A stretch of DNA of 34,190 bases from Nocardioides nematodiphilus (GCF_020216525.1 NZ_JAIWOY010000016.1:1-34190); one strand, 5' to 3'. Positions 14,083 to 23,698 are shown, numbered from the stretch's first letter. Notes: generated by a model from the letters alone, not told the origin. Translations and numbers: made by a program.

Positions 14083-16833
14083 TCAGCGCGTGCCGCCTGC
14101 GGCAAGAGGCGTTCCTCGCGTGGTGGATGGACTTTCGTCCCGCGCGCGTCGTACGGCTCGGAGGGCCTCGTCCACGCCCCACGTGATGAAGGGCAGGGGC
14201 AGCAGGGCGACGACCATCCATGGTGCGGGAGCCACCGTGCCGAAGAGCCGTTGCAGCGGCTCGAGAGTCACCACAGCCGCCGAGAACAGCACTTCGAACG
14301 CGATGCCCCACAGAAGGAGGGGATTGGTCAACAGCCCCACCTGCCGCAGGGACGCCGCCTGGGTGCGCGCTGCCACGGCCGTGCCGATCTGGCACGCGAC
14401 GATGCCGAGGAAGCTCATCGTGGTGGCCTGTTGCCACACGTGGTGCAGCGGACCGCTCGAGACGTCGGCACCGGCATGCCACCCGCCGTGCACCAGGGTG
14501 GCCAGGAAGAGGGCGATGACGAGCAGCGCCGAGGTTCCCCCGAGCACGCCCCACGCGCGGGCGAGCATCGGACCGTCGATGACGTTCTGAGTGCGTCGGC
14601 GAGGCGGCCGCTCCATGAGGCCGGGCTCTGCGGGCTCGCGTCCCAGCGCCAGGGCGGGAAGGGTCTCGGTGCCGAGGTCGATGGCGAGGATCTGCATCAC
14701 CGTCAACGGCAGCGGGATCCGCCCGCCGGAGAGCGCGTAGAGCAGGAAGGGAAGGATCTCGGGAGTCGCGTGGGCGAAGATGTACACGATGAACTTGCGC
14801 ACGTTGTCGTAGACCTGCCGTCCCGACTCCACCGCCGTGACGATCGTGGCGAAGTCGTCGTCGCTCAGGATCATCGTCGACGCCTCCCGGGCGACGTCGG
14901 TGCCGCTGCGTCCCATTGCGATGCCGATGTCCGCGCGCCGCAGGGCAGGAGCGTCGTTGACGCCGTCCCCGGTCATCGCGATGACGTGGCCCAGGCTGCG
15001 CAGCGCGTCGGCGACGCGGAGCTTCGCCTCGGGCGAGCTACGGGCGAAGATGAGCTCGGAGTGCTGCTGCAAGAGCTCGTCGAGCTCCGCCTCGGTCATG
15101 GTCGCCAGCTCCGGGCCGGTGATGACGGGCGTGCTCTCGTCGCCGATGCCGACGCGCGTGGCGATGCCGCGGGCCGTCAGTGCGTGGTCGCCGGTGATCA
15201 CGATGAGTCTGATGCCGGCGTGGTGGCAACGCTCGACCGCGGCGCGGACCTCGGGGCGCGGCGGATCGATCATGCCGACGAGTCCGAGGAGATCGAGCCC
15301 GGCCTCGGTCGCGACGCGGTCCGTGGTGTCGTCCCCGAGGAGGTCGACACGGCGGACAGCCACCGCCAGGACGCGGAGCCCGCTCGCCGCCCAGGTCTCG
15401 ACCGTGTGGAGCACCCTGGCGGCCGTGCTCGGGTCCAGGGGGGAGCCGTTGTAGGTGGCGCAGAGCGGAAGGACATCCTCCGGTGAGCCCTTCGTGTGCG
15501 CCCAGACGCCGCTCTCGTCACGGTCGATGGTGGTCATGCGTCGCAGCGTCGGGTCGAAGGGGAACTCAGCGATCCGCTCGAGCGGCGCCGAGGCGCCGGC
15601 CGCCTGGGACGCCACCTGCAGCGCCACCTCGGTGGGGTCACCGCTGACCCGTCCGTCCTGGAGCAAGCTGAGGTCCGTGCACGCCGCGGCCGCTCTGAGG
15701 AGGTCGCGCGTCGGCCCGTCGACCCGGTCCGTGGACGGGTCGGTCTCTCCGGCAGAGGTCCAGCAGCGCTGGACCTGCATCTGGTTCAGGGTCAGCGTCC
15801 CGGTCTTGTCGGTGCAGATCACGCTGGTCGAGCCCAAGGTCTCGACGGCGGAGATGCGCTTCACGATCGCACCGCGGCGGGCGAGTGCGCGGACGCCGAC
15901 GGCCAGCGCCAGCGTGATGGTGGGGAGCAGCCCCTCGGGGACATTCGCGACGAGCAGGCCGATGGCGAACGTGACCGCGTCGCGCAGGGGGAGGCCCGCA
16001 GCCAACGTCCCGATCGGAACGAAGGCGAGACCGATCCCGAGCGCCACGTACGCGATCATCTTCGCCACCCGCTTGACCTGCTGCTCGAGCGGGGACGCCT
16101 CGGGGTGCACGCGCTGGGAGAGGGAGGCGATCCGGCCGATCTCGGTGCGCATGCCTGTCGCCAACACGACTCCCACAGCGTTGCCCTGCGTGCAGGTCGT
16201 CCCGCTGAAGAGGAGATCGGGAGCGTCGATGGGCGCGCAGGGACCCGCTCCGACGCCGGCCGTACGCGCGACCGGAACCGACTCACCGGTGAGCATGGAC
16301 ATGTCGATGCTCACCCCTCCGGAGAGGACGCGGGCATCGGCGCTCACCCGCTCACCCTCGGCGATACGCACGATGTCGCCGCGCACCAGCTCGCGGGCTG
16401 GGATGATCCGGTCCTCGCCGTCGCGGATCACGTGTGCGGTCGCGGGCAGGTAGGTGGCGAGCGCCTCGACGGCCTGCTCGGCATGCCGCTCCTGGACCAC
16501 CGCGAGAACCGCGTTCAGGGCGATCACGACGACGATGGCCGCCGCCAGCGGGACGTTCCCGGTGATCGCGGACAGGACCGCCGCGAGCCACAGCAACAGC
16601 GCGAGCGGGTGGATCAGCTGTCGCAGGATCGCGCTGCCCAGCCCGGAGCTGCTGCGGCGGATCAGCTCGTTGGGCCCGTCCGCCTCGAGTCGCCGTGCCG
16701 CTTCTCTGTCGGTGAGCCCGCGTGCTGAGGTACGCAGGTGTGCGAGCAGCTGCGGTAGCTGCTCGCGTGCCTCCTCGTCGCTGACCTGAGTGCTCTCGGG
16801 CGGTGCGCTTCGCGTTATCGCGCGCATCGTCAT
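14083..16833 (-). CDS. ctpF: P2-type cation-transporting ATPase, CtpF-like
   Basis: 916 aa from ATG 16833, preceded by GGAAGAGG; the frame is open 120 codons further upstream but that part is not ATPase-like. An N-terminal cation-ATPase domain (about 15-85) is followed by TGES (182-185), the M4 motif NVPEGLLP (297-304), the phosphorylation site DKTGTLT (Asp342), hinge GDGVNDAPAL, and M5-M6 with a polar DLGTETLPA motif. The PEGLL and M6 residues fit P2-type Ca2+ or Na+/K+-like pumps. M. tuberculosis CtpF, of similar size, is DosR-regulated and reported to export calcium. The promoter faces arcD across a DevR-like box pair. Ion specificity cannot be settled from sequence. Confidence 0.88.
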   Translation of the reverse strand: MTMRAITRSAPPESTQVSDEEAREQLPQLLAHLRTSARGLTDREAARRLEADGPNELIRRSSSGLGSAILRQLIHPLALLLWLAAVLSAITGNVPLAAAIVVVIALNAVLAVVQERHAEQAVEALATYLPATAHVIRDGEDRIIPARELVRGDIVRIAEGERVSADARVLSGGVSIDMSMLTGESVPVARTAGVGAGPCAPIDAPDLLFSGTTCTQGNAVGVVLATGMRTEIGRIASLSQRVHPEASPLEQQVKRVAKMIAYVALGIGLAFVPIGTLAAGLPLRDAVTFAIGLLVANVPEGLLPTITLALAVGVRALARRGAIVKRISAVETLGSTSVICTDKTGTLTLNQMQVQRCWTSAGETDPSTDRVDGPTRDLLRAAAACTDLSLLQDGRVSGDPTEVALQVASQAAGASAPLERIAEFPFDPTLRRMTTIDRDESGVWAHTKGSPEDVLPLCATYNGSPLDPSTAARVLHTVETWAASGLRVLAVAVRRVDLLGDDTTDRVATEAGLDLLGLVGMIDPPRPEVRAAVERCHHAGIRLIVITGDHALTARGIATRVGIGDESTPVITGPELATMTEAELDELLQQHSELIFARSSPEAKLRVADALRSLGHVIAMTGDGVNDAPALRRADIGIAMGRSGTDVAREASTMILSDDDFATIVTAVESGRQVYDNVRKFIVYIFAHATPEILPFLLYALSGGRIPLPLTVMQILAIDLGTETLPALALGREPAEPGLMERPPRRRTQNVIDGPMLARAWGVLGGTSALLVIALFLATLVHGGWHAGADVSSGPLHHVWQQATTMSFLGIVACQIGTAVAARTQAASLRQVGLLTNPLLLWGIAFEVLFSAAVVTLEPLQRLFGTVAPAPWMVVALLPLPFITWGVDEALRAVRRARDESPSTTRGTPLAAGGTR

Positions 16834-16905
16834 CGTCGACCCTCTTCCTGCGTACGCGTCACGGGTGGTGGTCCGACTCTTCGCCGAGCGCGTGACCTTC
16901 GCCAG

Positions 16906-16940
16906 AGGCCACTGGACCTGTGGAAATGGACCTTGTCCTC
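16906..16940. promoter_or_regulatory. Paired DevR-like boxes between the ATPase and arc operon
   Basis: AGGCCACTGGACCT (16907-16920 region) and TGGACCTTGTCCTC (16927-16940) have centres about 20 bp apart, the spacing of paired DevR sites. They lie 75-105 bp upstream of the ATPase start (16833) and 125-155 bp upstream of arcD (17063), so one site pair could drive both divergent units. The second box is the reverse complement of the core GGACAAGGTCC found upstream of the stress-protein pair. Confidence 0.6.
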
Positions 16941-17062
16941 GAGTGCCGCACGGACCTAGGACCGCCGCGACGAGGGACTCGCGGCACTGCCGTCCGGGGG
17001 CATGACCCGATGTGCTGAGCGGGTCAAAGCCTCTCGATGAGATAACCCGGAAGGGAAAGACG

Positions 17063-18511
17063 ATGTCCCTGCTCGACGATTGGCGCCACCAAGGCGCCCG
17101 GCCCAAGGCCTCGGCCTCTCCATCGGTACCGACCGATGGAGCGGGCGCGACCCTCGGCCTCTCCCACGCGACCGCGCTGGTGACCGGCTCCATCATCGGC
17201 GTGGGGATCTTCAGCCTGCCCTACGCCGTGGCCAGCTACGGGCCGATCAGCCTCGTCGCGCTGGCGGTCGCCACGGTCGGTGCGGTGGCACTGGCATTCA
17301 TGTTCGCGGTGCTCGCCCGCAGGATGCCGGCAGCTGGCGGCCCGTACGCCTACGTCCGGGCAGCGTTCGGCAACGGTTGGGGGTTCAGCCAGGCCTGGCT
17401 GTACTGGATCACCGCCTGGGCCGGCAACGCGGCCATCGCGGTCGGTTGGGTCTTCTACGTCGAGAAGTTTGTCAACCGGGGCGGCGCGACCGGGTGGTCG
17501 ATCGTGATCGCTCTCGCCGGGCTGTGGATCCCCGCTGCGGTGAACCTCAGTGGGGTGCGCAACATGGGTGTCTTCCAGGTCTGGAGCACGGTGTTGAAGT
17601 TCGTCCCGCTGCTGCTGATGTCGACGGTCGGCCTGTTCTTCATCCGCGGCGGCAACTTCACGCCGTGGAACACCAGTGGCGGCACCAGCCTGTCGGCGAT
17701 CGGCGGGGCGATGGCCATCTGCCTGTTCAGCTACCTCGGTCTCGAGACCGCATCGGTCGCCGCCTCCCAGGTCCGCGACCCCGGCCGCAACGTACCGCGG
17801 GCGACCATCCTGGGCACGGTGGGCAGTGCTGTCGTCTACCTGCTGTCGATGATCGCCGTCTTCGGCATCATGCCCGCCGCGCAGCTCGCCGACCCCGCCA
17901 ACCAGGCCTCCTACTCCGCGGCGACCAACGCGGTCGTCGGTGGCAGCTGGGCGGGGAACCTGGTGGCGATCGCCGTGGTCATCTCCGGTGTCGGTGCCCT
18001 GAACGGCTGGACCATGATCTGCGCCGAGATGCCGCGCGCCGCGACGGAGAACGGCCTGTTCCCGACCGCCTTCTCCCGACTCTCACGCCGTGGGGTCCCT
18101 GCCTTCGGCATCGTCTCCTCCACTCTGCTCGCCTCCGTCGCCGTCGTCATCAGCTACCTCGGCACGCACGGTGCGACCGTCTTCACCACGCTGGTCTTGA
18201 TGACCGGCATCACCTCCGCGATCCCGTACGCCTTCTCGGCACTCGCCCAGATCAAGGGGCGTTGGCTCGACCACCGCGCCGGGTCCACCAGCCACCTGGT
18301 GCGTGACGTCGCGGTCGCGCTGACCGCCTTCGCGATGTCGGTCGCCTTCGTCTACTACTCACGCAACACCGGCCATGTCTGGTACGTCACCTGGGGCCCG
18401 TTCCTGATGGCTGCCGGCGCCGCTCTCCTCGGCATTCCCGTCTATCTCGCCGAGCGCCGCAACCTCGGCGCGAACCCCCCGGCCCCCCTCACCGAGAGGA
18501 GCGCATCGTGA
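17063..18511 (+). CDS. arcD: Arginine/ornithine antiporter
   Basis: 482 aa. ATG 17063 follows AAGGGA. It is an APC-superfamily permease with about 12 helices. The unwound TM1 motif is GSIIGVGIFSLPYAVASYG (about 48-66), and TM6 has FSYLGLETASVAASQV. It belongs to the basic amino acid/polyamine antiporter group that includes ArcD. Being first in arcDABC identifies the exchange: arginine in, ornithine out, with no net energy cost. Its last codons overlap arcA (GTGA). The upstream DevR-like boxes suggest induction under hypoxia or redox stress. Confidence 0.88.
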   Translation: MSLLDDWRHQGARPKASASPSVPTDGAGATLGLSHATALVTGSIIGVGIFSLPYAVASYGPISLVALAVATVGAVALAFMFAVLARRMPAAGGPYAYVRAAFGNGWGFSQAWLYWITAWAGNAAIAVGWVFYVEKFVNRGGATGWSIVIALAGLWIPAAVNLSGVRNMGVFQVWSTVLKFVPLLLMSTVGLFFIRGGNFTPWNTSGGTSLSAIGGAMAICLFSYLGLETASVAASQVRDPGRNVPRATILGTVGSAVVYLLSMIAVFGIMPAAQLADPANQASYSAATNAVVGGSWAGNLVAIAVVISGVGALNGWTMICAEMPRAATENGLFPTAFSRLSRRGVPAFGIVSSTLLASVAVVISYLGTHGATVFTTLVLMTGITSAIPYAFSALAQIKGRWLDHRAGSTSHLVRDVAVALTAFAMSVAFVYYSRNTGHVWYVTWGPFLMAAGAALLGIPVYLAERRNLGANPPAPLTERSAS

Positions 18512-19737
18512 GCTTCCATGTCGAGTCCGAGGTGGGCGTGCTCAAGCAGGTCATCGTCCACCGACCGGGTCTGGAGCTGAGCCGGCTGACGCCTGCCAAC
18601 CATGACGAGCTGCTCTTCGACGACGTGCTGTGGAGCGAGCGCGCCCGGCAGGAGCATGACGCCTTCGCTGCGACGCTGCGCGAGCACGGCGTCCTGGTGC
18701 ACCACTTCGGCGAGCTTCTCGCCGAGGCGCTGGACGCGCCGGGCGCCCGGGGCTTCCTGGCCTGTCACCTGACCACCCGCTTCCGCTTCGGTCCGGCCTT
18801 GGAGCGTCATCTTGACGACCTGGTGCGCGTTGCCCCGGCCGCGACCTTGGCGTCGTACCTGATCGGCGGGGTGCTCAAGCGTGACATCGCCGGCGTGATC
18901 GACGCCCCCAGCCTCCTCTTGGAGTACCTCCACGACGACGACTTCCTCCTGACGCCGCTGCCCAACCACCTGTTCCAGCGTGACAACGCGGCCTTCGCCT
19001 ATGACGGTCTGTCCATCAACCCGATGGCGAAACCGGCCCGCCGTCGCGAGACCATCAACTCCCGTCTCGTGTTCGACTTCCACCCCGCCTTCGCGGCAGG
19101 GGGCGTGCGCAAGCTGTACGGGGACGACAGCCTCGACCACGACCGCGCGACCCTCGAGGGCGGTGACATCGCGGTGATCGGCAACCGGGCGGTCATGGTG
19201 GGGATGGGGGAGCGCTCCACACCCCAGGGCGTCGAGATGCTCGCCCGGGCGCTCTTCCGGGCCGGCACGGTCGACACCGTGATCGCGGTGGAGCTGCCAC
19301 GCGAGCGCAGTTTCATGCACCTGGACACCGCCATGACCATGGTCGACCGAGACGCCTTCTCGGTGTTCCCCTACCTGCCGCACGAGCTGCGCTCGTTCAC
19401 CCTGCACCGCCTCGGCGCGGACGGGGAGTACAAGCTCGAGGAGAACAAGGAGCTCTTCCCGGTCGTGGCCGACGTCCTGGGCGTCGAGCGAGTACGCGTG
19501 CTGCGCACACCGATCGACCGCTCCGGAGCCGCGCGGGAGCAGTGGAACGACGGGAACAACTTCCTCGCGCTCGCGCCGGGGGTCGTCGTGGGCTACGAGC
19601 GGAACACGACCACCAATCGCTACCTCGCAGACGAAGGCATCCAGGTGGTGCCCATCGTGGGCGAGGAGCTGGGCCGGGGCCGCGGAGGACCGCGCTGCCT
19701 CACGTGCCCCATCGAGCGCGAGGCGGTGGCACGATGA
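18508..19737 (+). CDS. arcA: Arginine deiminase
   Basis: 409 aa, the normal length. GTG 18508 overlaps the arcD stop, and GAGAGGAG precedes it. Family motifs include GVLKQVIVHRPG at the N-terminus, LPNHLFQRDNAAF, TLEGGDIAVIG (catalytic Glu/Asp), the catalytic His in SFMHLDTAMTMVD and the nucleophile Cys397 in GGPRCLTCPI. It hydrolyses arginine to citrulline and ammonia in the cytosol, the first step of the ADI pathway. The ammonia also counters acid. The stop overlaps arcB by ATGA, so the three enzymes and the antiporter are made in fixed ratio. Confidence 0.95.
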   Translation: MSFHVESEVGVLKQVIVHRPGLELSRLTPANHDELLFDDVLWSERARQEHDAFAATLREHGVLVHHFGELLAEALDAPGARGFLACHLTTRFRFGPALERHLDDLVRVAPAATLASYLIGGVLKRDIAGVIDAPSLLLEYLHDDDFLLTPLPNHLFQRDNAAFAYDGLSINPMAKPARRRETINSRLVFDFHPAFAAGGVRKLYGDDSLDHDRATLEGGDIAVIGNRAVMVGMGERSTPQGVEMLARALFRAGTVDTVIAVELPRERSFMHLDTAMTMVDRDAFSVFPYLPHELRSFTLHRLGADGEYKLEENKELFPVVADVLGVERVRVLRTPIDRSGAAREQWNDGNNFLALAPGVVVGYERNTTTNRYLADEGIQVVPIVGEELGRGRGGPRCLTCPIEREAVAR

Positions 19738-20747
19738 GCGCGCTGGAGGGACTGCAGGGCCGGGACTTCCTCAAGGAGATCGATCTCAGCGTGGAGGAGT
19801 GGCACGCACTGCTCGACCTCGCCCGATCCCTCAAGGCCGAGCGGCGATCGCCGGATCGGGTGCCGCGCCTGAGCGGTCGGACCATCGCTCTGCTCTTCGA
19901 GAAGGCGTCCACGCGTACCCGCTGTGCCTTCGAGGTCGCGGCCTACGAGGAGGGGGCCCACGTCACCTACCTGGACCCCGAGTCGTCCCACGTCGGCCAC
20001 AAGGAATCGGTGGCAGACACGGCACGGGTGCTGAGCCGCATGTACGACGGTATCGAGTACCGCGGCTTCGCCCAGAGCGCCGTCGAAGCCCTCGCGCGCT
20101 ATGCGGACGTGCCGGTGTGGAACGGGTTGACGGACCTGTGGCATCCGACCCAGTCGCTGTGTGACGTGATGACGATGCTCGAGCACGTCGACAAGCCGGC
20201 CGAGCAGATCCGGGTCGCCTACGTCGGAGACGCCCGCAACAATGTCGCGAACTCCCTGCTCGTCGCCGGGGCCATGATGGGCATGGACGTCCGGATGGTC
20301 GCCCCGGCGTCGAGGCAGTCGCCGCCACAGGTCACCGCCGCGGCGCGGGCCATCGCGGCCAACACCGGCGCCCGGGTCCGGCACACCACGGACGTGGCCG
20401 GCGGAGTCGACCATGTCGACGTCGTCTACACCGACGTGTGGCTCTCGATGGGGGAGCCCGAGGAGCTGTGGGACGAGCGCATCTCTCTGCTCATGCCGTA
20501 CCGGGTGGACAGCGTGCTGATGGACAAGACCGGCAACCCGGACGTCAAGTTCATGCACTGCCTCCCGGCGTTGCACGGTACGGACACCGAGCTGGGGCTG
20601 CGGCTGTCGGCCCACACGGGCATGGCCGGCCTGGAGGTCAGTGACGACGTCTTCGAGTCGGAGCGCTCGATCGTCTTCGACCAGGCGGAGAACCGGATGC
20701 ACACGATCAAGGCCGTGCTCATCGCGACGCTCGGCGGTGCCGGATGA
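19734..20747 (+). CDS. arcB: Ornithine carbamoyltransferase, catabolic
   Basis: 337 aa from ATG 19734, which overlaps the arcA stop. The carbamoyl-phosphate site STRTR is at 59-63, HPTQ at about 140, the ornithine-binding region VWLSMGE, and HCLPALHG near residue 279. In this operon it runs in the catabolic direction: citrulline plus phosphate to ornithine and carbamoyl phosphate. Sequence alone does not separate arcB from biosynthetic argF; the position between arcA and arcC does. Its stop overlaps arcC by ATGA. Confidence 0.93.
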   Translation: MSALEGLQGRDFLKEIDLSVEEWHALLDLARSLKAERRSPDRVPRLSGRTIALLFEKASTRTRCAFEVAAYEEGAHVTYLDPESSHVGHKESVADTARVLSRMYDGIEYRGFAQSAVEALARYADVPVWNGLTDLWHPTQSLCDVMTMLEHVDKPAEQIRVAYVGDARNNVANSLLVAGAMMGMDVRMVAPASRQSPPQVTAAARAIAANTGARVRHTTDVAGGVDHVDVVYTDVWLSMGEPEELWDERISLLMPYRVDSVLMDKTGNPDVKFMHCLPALHGTDTELGLRLSAHTGMAGLEVSDDVFESERSIVFDQAENRMHTIKAVLIATLGGAG

Positions 20748-21637
20748 GGATCGTGGTCGCGATCGGAGGGAACGCGCTGCTGGAGCGGGGCGAGGTGCCC
20801 GATGCGTCTACGCAGCGCAAACGGCTGGCGGCCGCGGCGCCCGCACTTCGGGCGCTCGCCGCAGAGCACGAGCTCGTCCTGGTGCACGGCAACGGGCCGC
20901 AGGTGGGATTGCTGGCCGTGGAGAGCGCCTCAGACCCGTCGCTCACCCGCCCGTACCCGCTCGCGGATCTGGTGGCGGAGTCGCAAGGTCTCATCGGCAG
21001 CTGGCTGCAGCAGGACCTGGGTGCTGCTGGCACGATCGCCACCCTCGTGACGCAGATCGTGGTGGATGAGCACGATCCGGCGTTCTCCCAGCCCACCAAA
21101 TTCATCGGCGCCTCCTACGACGAGCGCGACGCGCGCCGGATCTCTGGCCGGCACGGGTGGGAGATGCGGCGTGACGGCACGGTGTGGCGACGGGTCGTCG
21201 CCTCGCCCCGGCCTGTCCGCGTCGTCGAGCTGCCCGCCGCGGGGGCCCTCCTGAAGGCGGGAGTGGCGGTCGTGATGGCCGGCGGAGGGGGAGTGCCCGT
21301 GGTGGCGCGTGATGACGGCTGGGCGACCGTGGACGCCGTCATCGACAAGGACTTCGCCGCCGGCCTGATCGCCCATGAGCTCGATGCGGACCGGCTGGTG
21401 ATCCTCACCGATGTCGAGGGCCTGATGAGCGACTACGGGACGCCGCGCCAGCGGCTGGTCGCGTCGGCACGCCACCAGGACCTGGCCGACTACCGGGCGC
21501 CTGCGGGATCGATGGGACCCAAAGTCGAGGCCGCCGCGCTCTTCGTCGCGGGCCGTCCGGGGCGCGGCGCGGCGGTCGGCGCTCTCGCCGACGCCGAGGC
21601 TGTCGCCGCCGGTCGTGCCGGCACGCAGGTCCACTGA
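20744..21637 (+). CDS. arcC: Carbamate kinase
   Basis: 297 aa, ATG 20744. It starts with MRIVVAIGGNALLERGE, then has HGNGPQVGLLAVES, the AGGGGVPVV loop and DKDFAAGLIAHELDAD, all hallmarks of the amino-acid-kinase fold of ArcC. It transfers phosphate from carbamoyl phosphate to ADP, the ATP-yielding step of arginine fermentation, releasing CO2 and ammonia. It ends the arcDABC unit; no strong terminator follows, and the stress-protein pair begins 105 bp later behind its own DevR-like box. Confidence 0.95.
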   Translation: MRIVVAIGGNALLERGEVPDASTQRKRLAAAAPALRALAAEHELVLVHGNGPQVGLLAVESASDPSLTRPYPLADLVAESQGLIGSWLQQDLGAAGTIATLVTQIVVDEHDPAFSQPTKFIGASYDERDARRISGRHGWEMRRDGTVWRRVVASPRPVRVVELPAAGALLKAGVAVVMAGGGGVPVVARDDGWATVDAVIDKDFAAGLIAHELDADRLVILTDVEGLMSDYGTPRQRLVASARHQDLADYRAPAGSMGPKVEAAALFVAGRPGRGAAVGALADAEAVAAGRAGTQVH

Positions 21638-21645
21638 TGCCGAGC

Positions 21646-21682
21646 AGGGACAAGGTCCATCGTGATTGGTGCATGGGTCCCT
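21646..21682 (+). promoter_or_regulatory. DevR-like box upstream of the stress-protein pair
   Basis: AGGGACAAGGTCCAT (21646-21660) contains GGACAAGGTCC, the exact reverse complement of the box core at 16928-16938. A weaker, less symmetrical copy, GCATGGGTCCCT, follows at 21671-21682. The first start codon is at 21743. Confidence 0.55.
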
Positions 21683-21742
21683 GGCGTGGCCGCCCGAGGC
21701 GGACGAGGCTCGAAGCATCGACCCGTCCGAGGGAGGCCCGAC

Positions 21743-22726
21743 ATGAGTGAGAACGATCCGGTCCTCGTAGCCGTCGACGGCTCCGAGCGGAGCGCGGCTG
21801 CGCTGCGATACGCGGCGACCGAGGCTCGTCGCGTGCGGGCCGACCTGCGGATCGTGCACGTCGTGCCGGAGTTCCTGTCCGTCGCCGGACCTTACCCGAC
21901 CCCTCTCGTCGCGCCTGCCGACCTCGAGGCCGAGGGCGCCCGCATCCTCGAGGCGGCGCGGACGACGGCGGAGCAGCTGGTCGCCGCGGATCACGTCACC
22001 GCGATGCTGGCGACCGGGGACCGCGCCGCAGCCATCCTGGCGATGGCAGCCCGTGCGCGCATCGTCGTGATGGGCGCCGGCTGCGCGTCCCTGCTCGAGC
22101 ATCTGGTCGTCGGCTCGACCCTCAACCGGGTGGCGGGTAGCTCCACGGTCCCGGTGGTCGCCGTACCCTCGGACTGGGCCGCGTGCCGTCCCGGGCGTCC
22201 CATCGTCGTGGCCTTCAAGCACTGCGACGCGGCGTCACCGGCGCTGATCGAGGCTGCGCTCGAGCGGGCAACGGCCGAGCAGACCACCCTGAAGCTGGTC
22301 CACGTCTCGGACATTCCGCCGGCCTACGCCCACATCGTCGGCGCGGCCGCCGACCTCGAGAGCTGGGCGCAGGCCGTCGATCGCCGGATCCGCACCGACT
22401 CGAAGGACGCGCTCGCCAGACACGCCGGCGTCGAGGTCGAGGTGCTGGTGCGCTACGGACAACCGGCGGCCGTGCTCCAGGAGCTCTCGGAGGACGCGAG
22501 CCTGCTGGTGATGGTGCGGCCGGTCCATGCCTTCCCTGCCGGGCTCCATCTCGGCAGCACCGGACGCGCACTGCTGCGTGAGAGCCGTTGCCCGGTCGAG
22601 ATCGTGCCGACGCCGGCGCTGGACTCGCGGGACCACACGATCGACAGACACCGAGTCGAGGGCGAGACGGTGCCCTCAGGACTGATCAGGCGCGTGGAAG
22701 ACCTCATCACGGAAGGAACAGCATGA
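21743..22726 (+). CDS. Universal stress protein, tandem UspA domains
   Basis: 327 aa. ATG 21743 follows GGGAGG. Domain 1 (about 5-145) begins NDPVLVAVDGSERSAAALRY and ends with MGAGCASLLEHLVVGST. Domain 2 (about 155-295) ends with RPVHAFPAGLHLGSTGRALL. A C-terminal tail of about 30 residues follows. The loops fit ATP-binding Usps only partly. The stop overlaps the ATG of the next Usp gene, so the two are coupled and may form a heterodimer. A DevR-like box lies upstream, and devR follows, matching the Usp-rich DosR regulons of mycobacteria. Confidence 0.88.
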   Translation: MSENDPVLVAVDGSERSAAALRYAATEARRVRADLRIVHVVPEFLSVAGPYPTPLVAPADLEAEGARILEAARTTAEQLVAADHVTAMLATGDRAAAILAMAARARIVVMGAGCASLLEHLVVGSTLNRVAGSSTVPVVAVPSDWAACRPGRPIVVAFKHCDAASPALIEAALERATAEQTTLKLVHVSDIPPAYAHIVGAAADLESWAQAVDRRIRTDSKDALARHAGVEVEVLVRYGQPAAVLQELSEDASLLVMVRPVHAFPAGLHLGSTGRALLRESRCPVEIVPTPALDSRDHTIDRHRVEGETVPSGLIRRVEDLITEGTA

Positions 22727-23685
22727 TGAAGCGACAACCCCAGTGGATCGTGGTCGGCGTCGACGGCATGCCGGGCAGCGAGACGTCGGTGGATTTCGCC
22801 GTCGAAGAGGCCATTCGTACGAACGCCGACCTGAGACTGGTCCACGTTCTTCCCAAGGCACCCCCCGGCATGTATCCGGTGATGCCGACGCTGTCCCCGC
22901 TCGAGACCCAGCGCTTCGGCCAGCGCGTCCTGCGCGAGGCGGCGCAACGCACCGGGGAGCTACGCGAAGCAGGGCGTGTCACGACGCGACTGGTGAACGG
23001 GGCCCGGGTCGCGAGCCTGCTGCATGCCGCAGGGGATGCGGAGCTCCTCGTCCTCGGTGATCACCGGCGTTCGCTGCTGGGATGCGTGGTCACCAGCTCG
23101 GTGCTGCTCGGCGTTGCTGCGCGTGCGGCCACGCCCGTGGTTGCCGTGCCGGACTCGTGGCGCGGTCGGGAGTCCGCGGGGCCCGTCGTGGTGGCGGTCA
23201 AGAGCGCCGAGGTCCCACCCGCCTTCGTGCGCAACGCGCTCGAGATCGCGCGTGCTCGCGGCACCAGGCTGGTCGTCCTGAGAGCGTGGGACCTGCCGAC
23301 GGAGTACGACGATATGATCGTCGTGCGGGTCGACGCAGCGGTGATCGCCCAGGATGCGCACGAGGCGTTGCGCGGGCTGGTCCGTCGCGCACTGGACGGC
23401 CTGCCACAGGCGGCGCGCACCGTGGATGTCGAGATCCGGGTCGTACACGGGCAGCCGGCCCGGGTCGTGATCGAGGCCTCCGAGGATGCGGATCTTCTGC
23501 TTCTGGCGCGCCGGCCTCATGCGTTCCCCCGTGGACACCTCGGCGCCACCGGGCGCACGGTGCTCCTCGAGGCGCACTGTCCCACCGAGGTCGTCTCCTG
23601 GCCGAGGGAGGCGCGCGATTGGGACCTGGTCCTCGAGACCGACGGGTACGCCGACAAGGCGATGGACGAAGCGCCGACGCGGTGA
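22723..23685 (+). CDS. Universal stress protein, tandem UspA domains
   Basis: 320 aa. The start ATGATG at 22723 overlaps the preceding Usp stop; GGAAGGA lies upstream. Domain 1 starts PQWIVVGVDGMPGSETSVDF; domain 2 starts about residue 155 and ends RRPHAFPRGHLGATGRTVLL, a nucleotide-loop pattern shared with the other two Usps of this window. It is the last gene before devR; a perfect GGACC-AA-GGTCC box starts right after its stop. Its function beyond stress association is unknown. Confidence 0.88.
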   Translation: MMKRQPQWIVVGVDGMPGSETSVDFAVEEAIRTNADLRLVHVLPKAPPGMYPVMPTLSPLETQRFGQRVLREAAQRTGELREAGRVTTRLVNGARVASLLHAAGDAELLVLGDHRRSLLGCVVTSSVLLGVAARAATPVVAVPDSWRGRESAGPVVVAVKSAEVPPAFVRNALEIARARGTRLVVLRAWDLPTEYDDMIVVRVDAAVIAQDAHEALRGLVRRALDGLPQAARTVDVEIRVVHGQPARVVIEASEDADLLLLARRPHAFPRGHLGATGRTVLLEAHCPTEVVSWPREARDWDLVLETDGYADKAMDEAPTR

Positions 23686-23686
23686 A

Positions 23687-23698
23687 GGACCAAGGTCC
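23687..23698 (+). promoter_or_regulatory. DevR-like box upstream of devR
   Basis: GGACCAAGGTCC is a perfect 12-bp palindrome two bases after the preceding stop codon and 60 bp upstream of the devR ATG (23758). It is consistent with autoregulation of devR. Confidence 0.55.

Noticed and set aside
13302..16728. Several long plus-strand frames opposite the Usp and ATPase genes
   Set aside because: The minus-strand genes carry full catalytic motifs; the plus frames are low-complexity antisense products.
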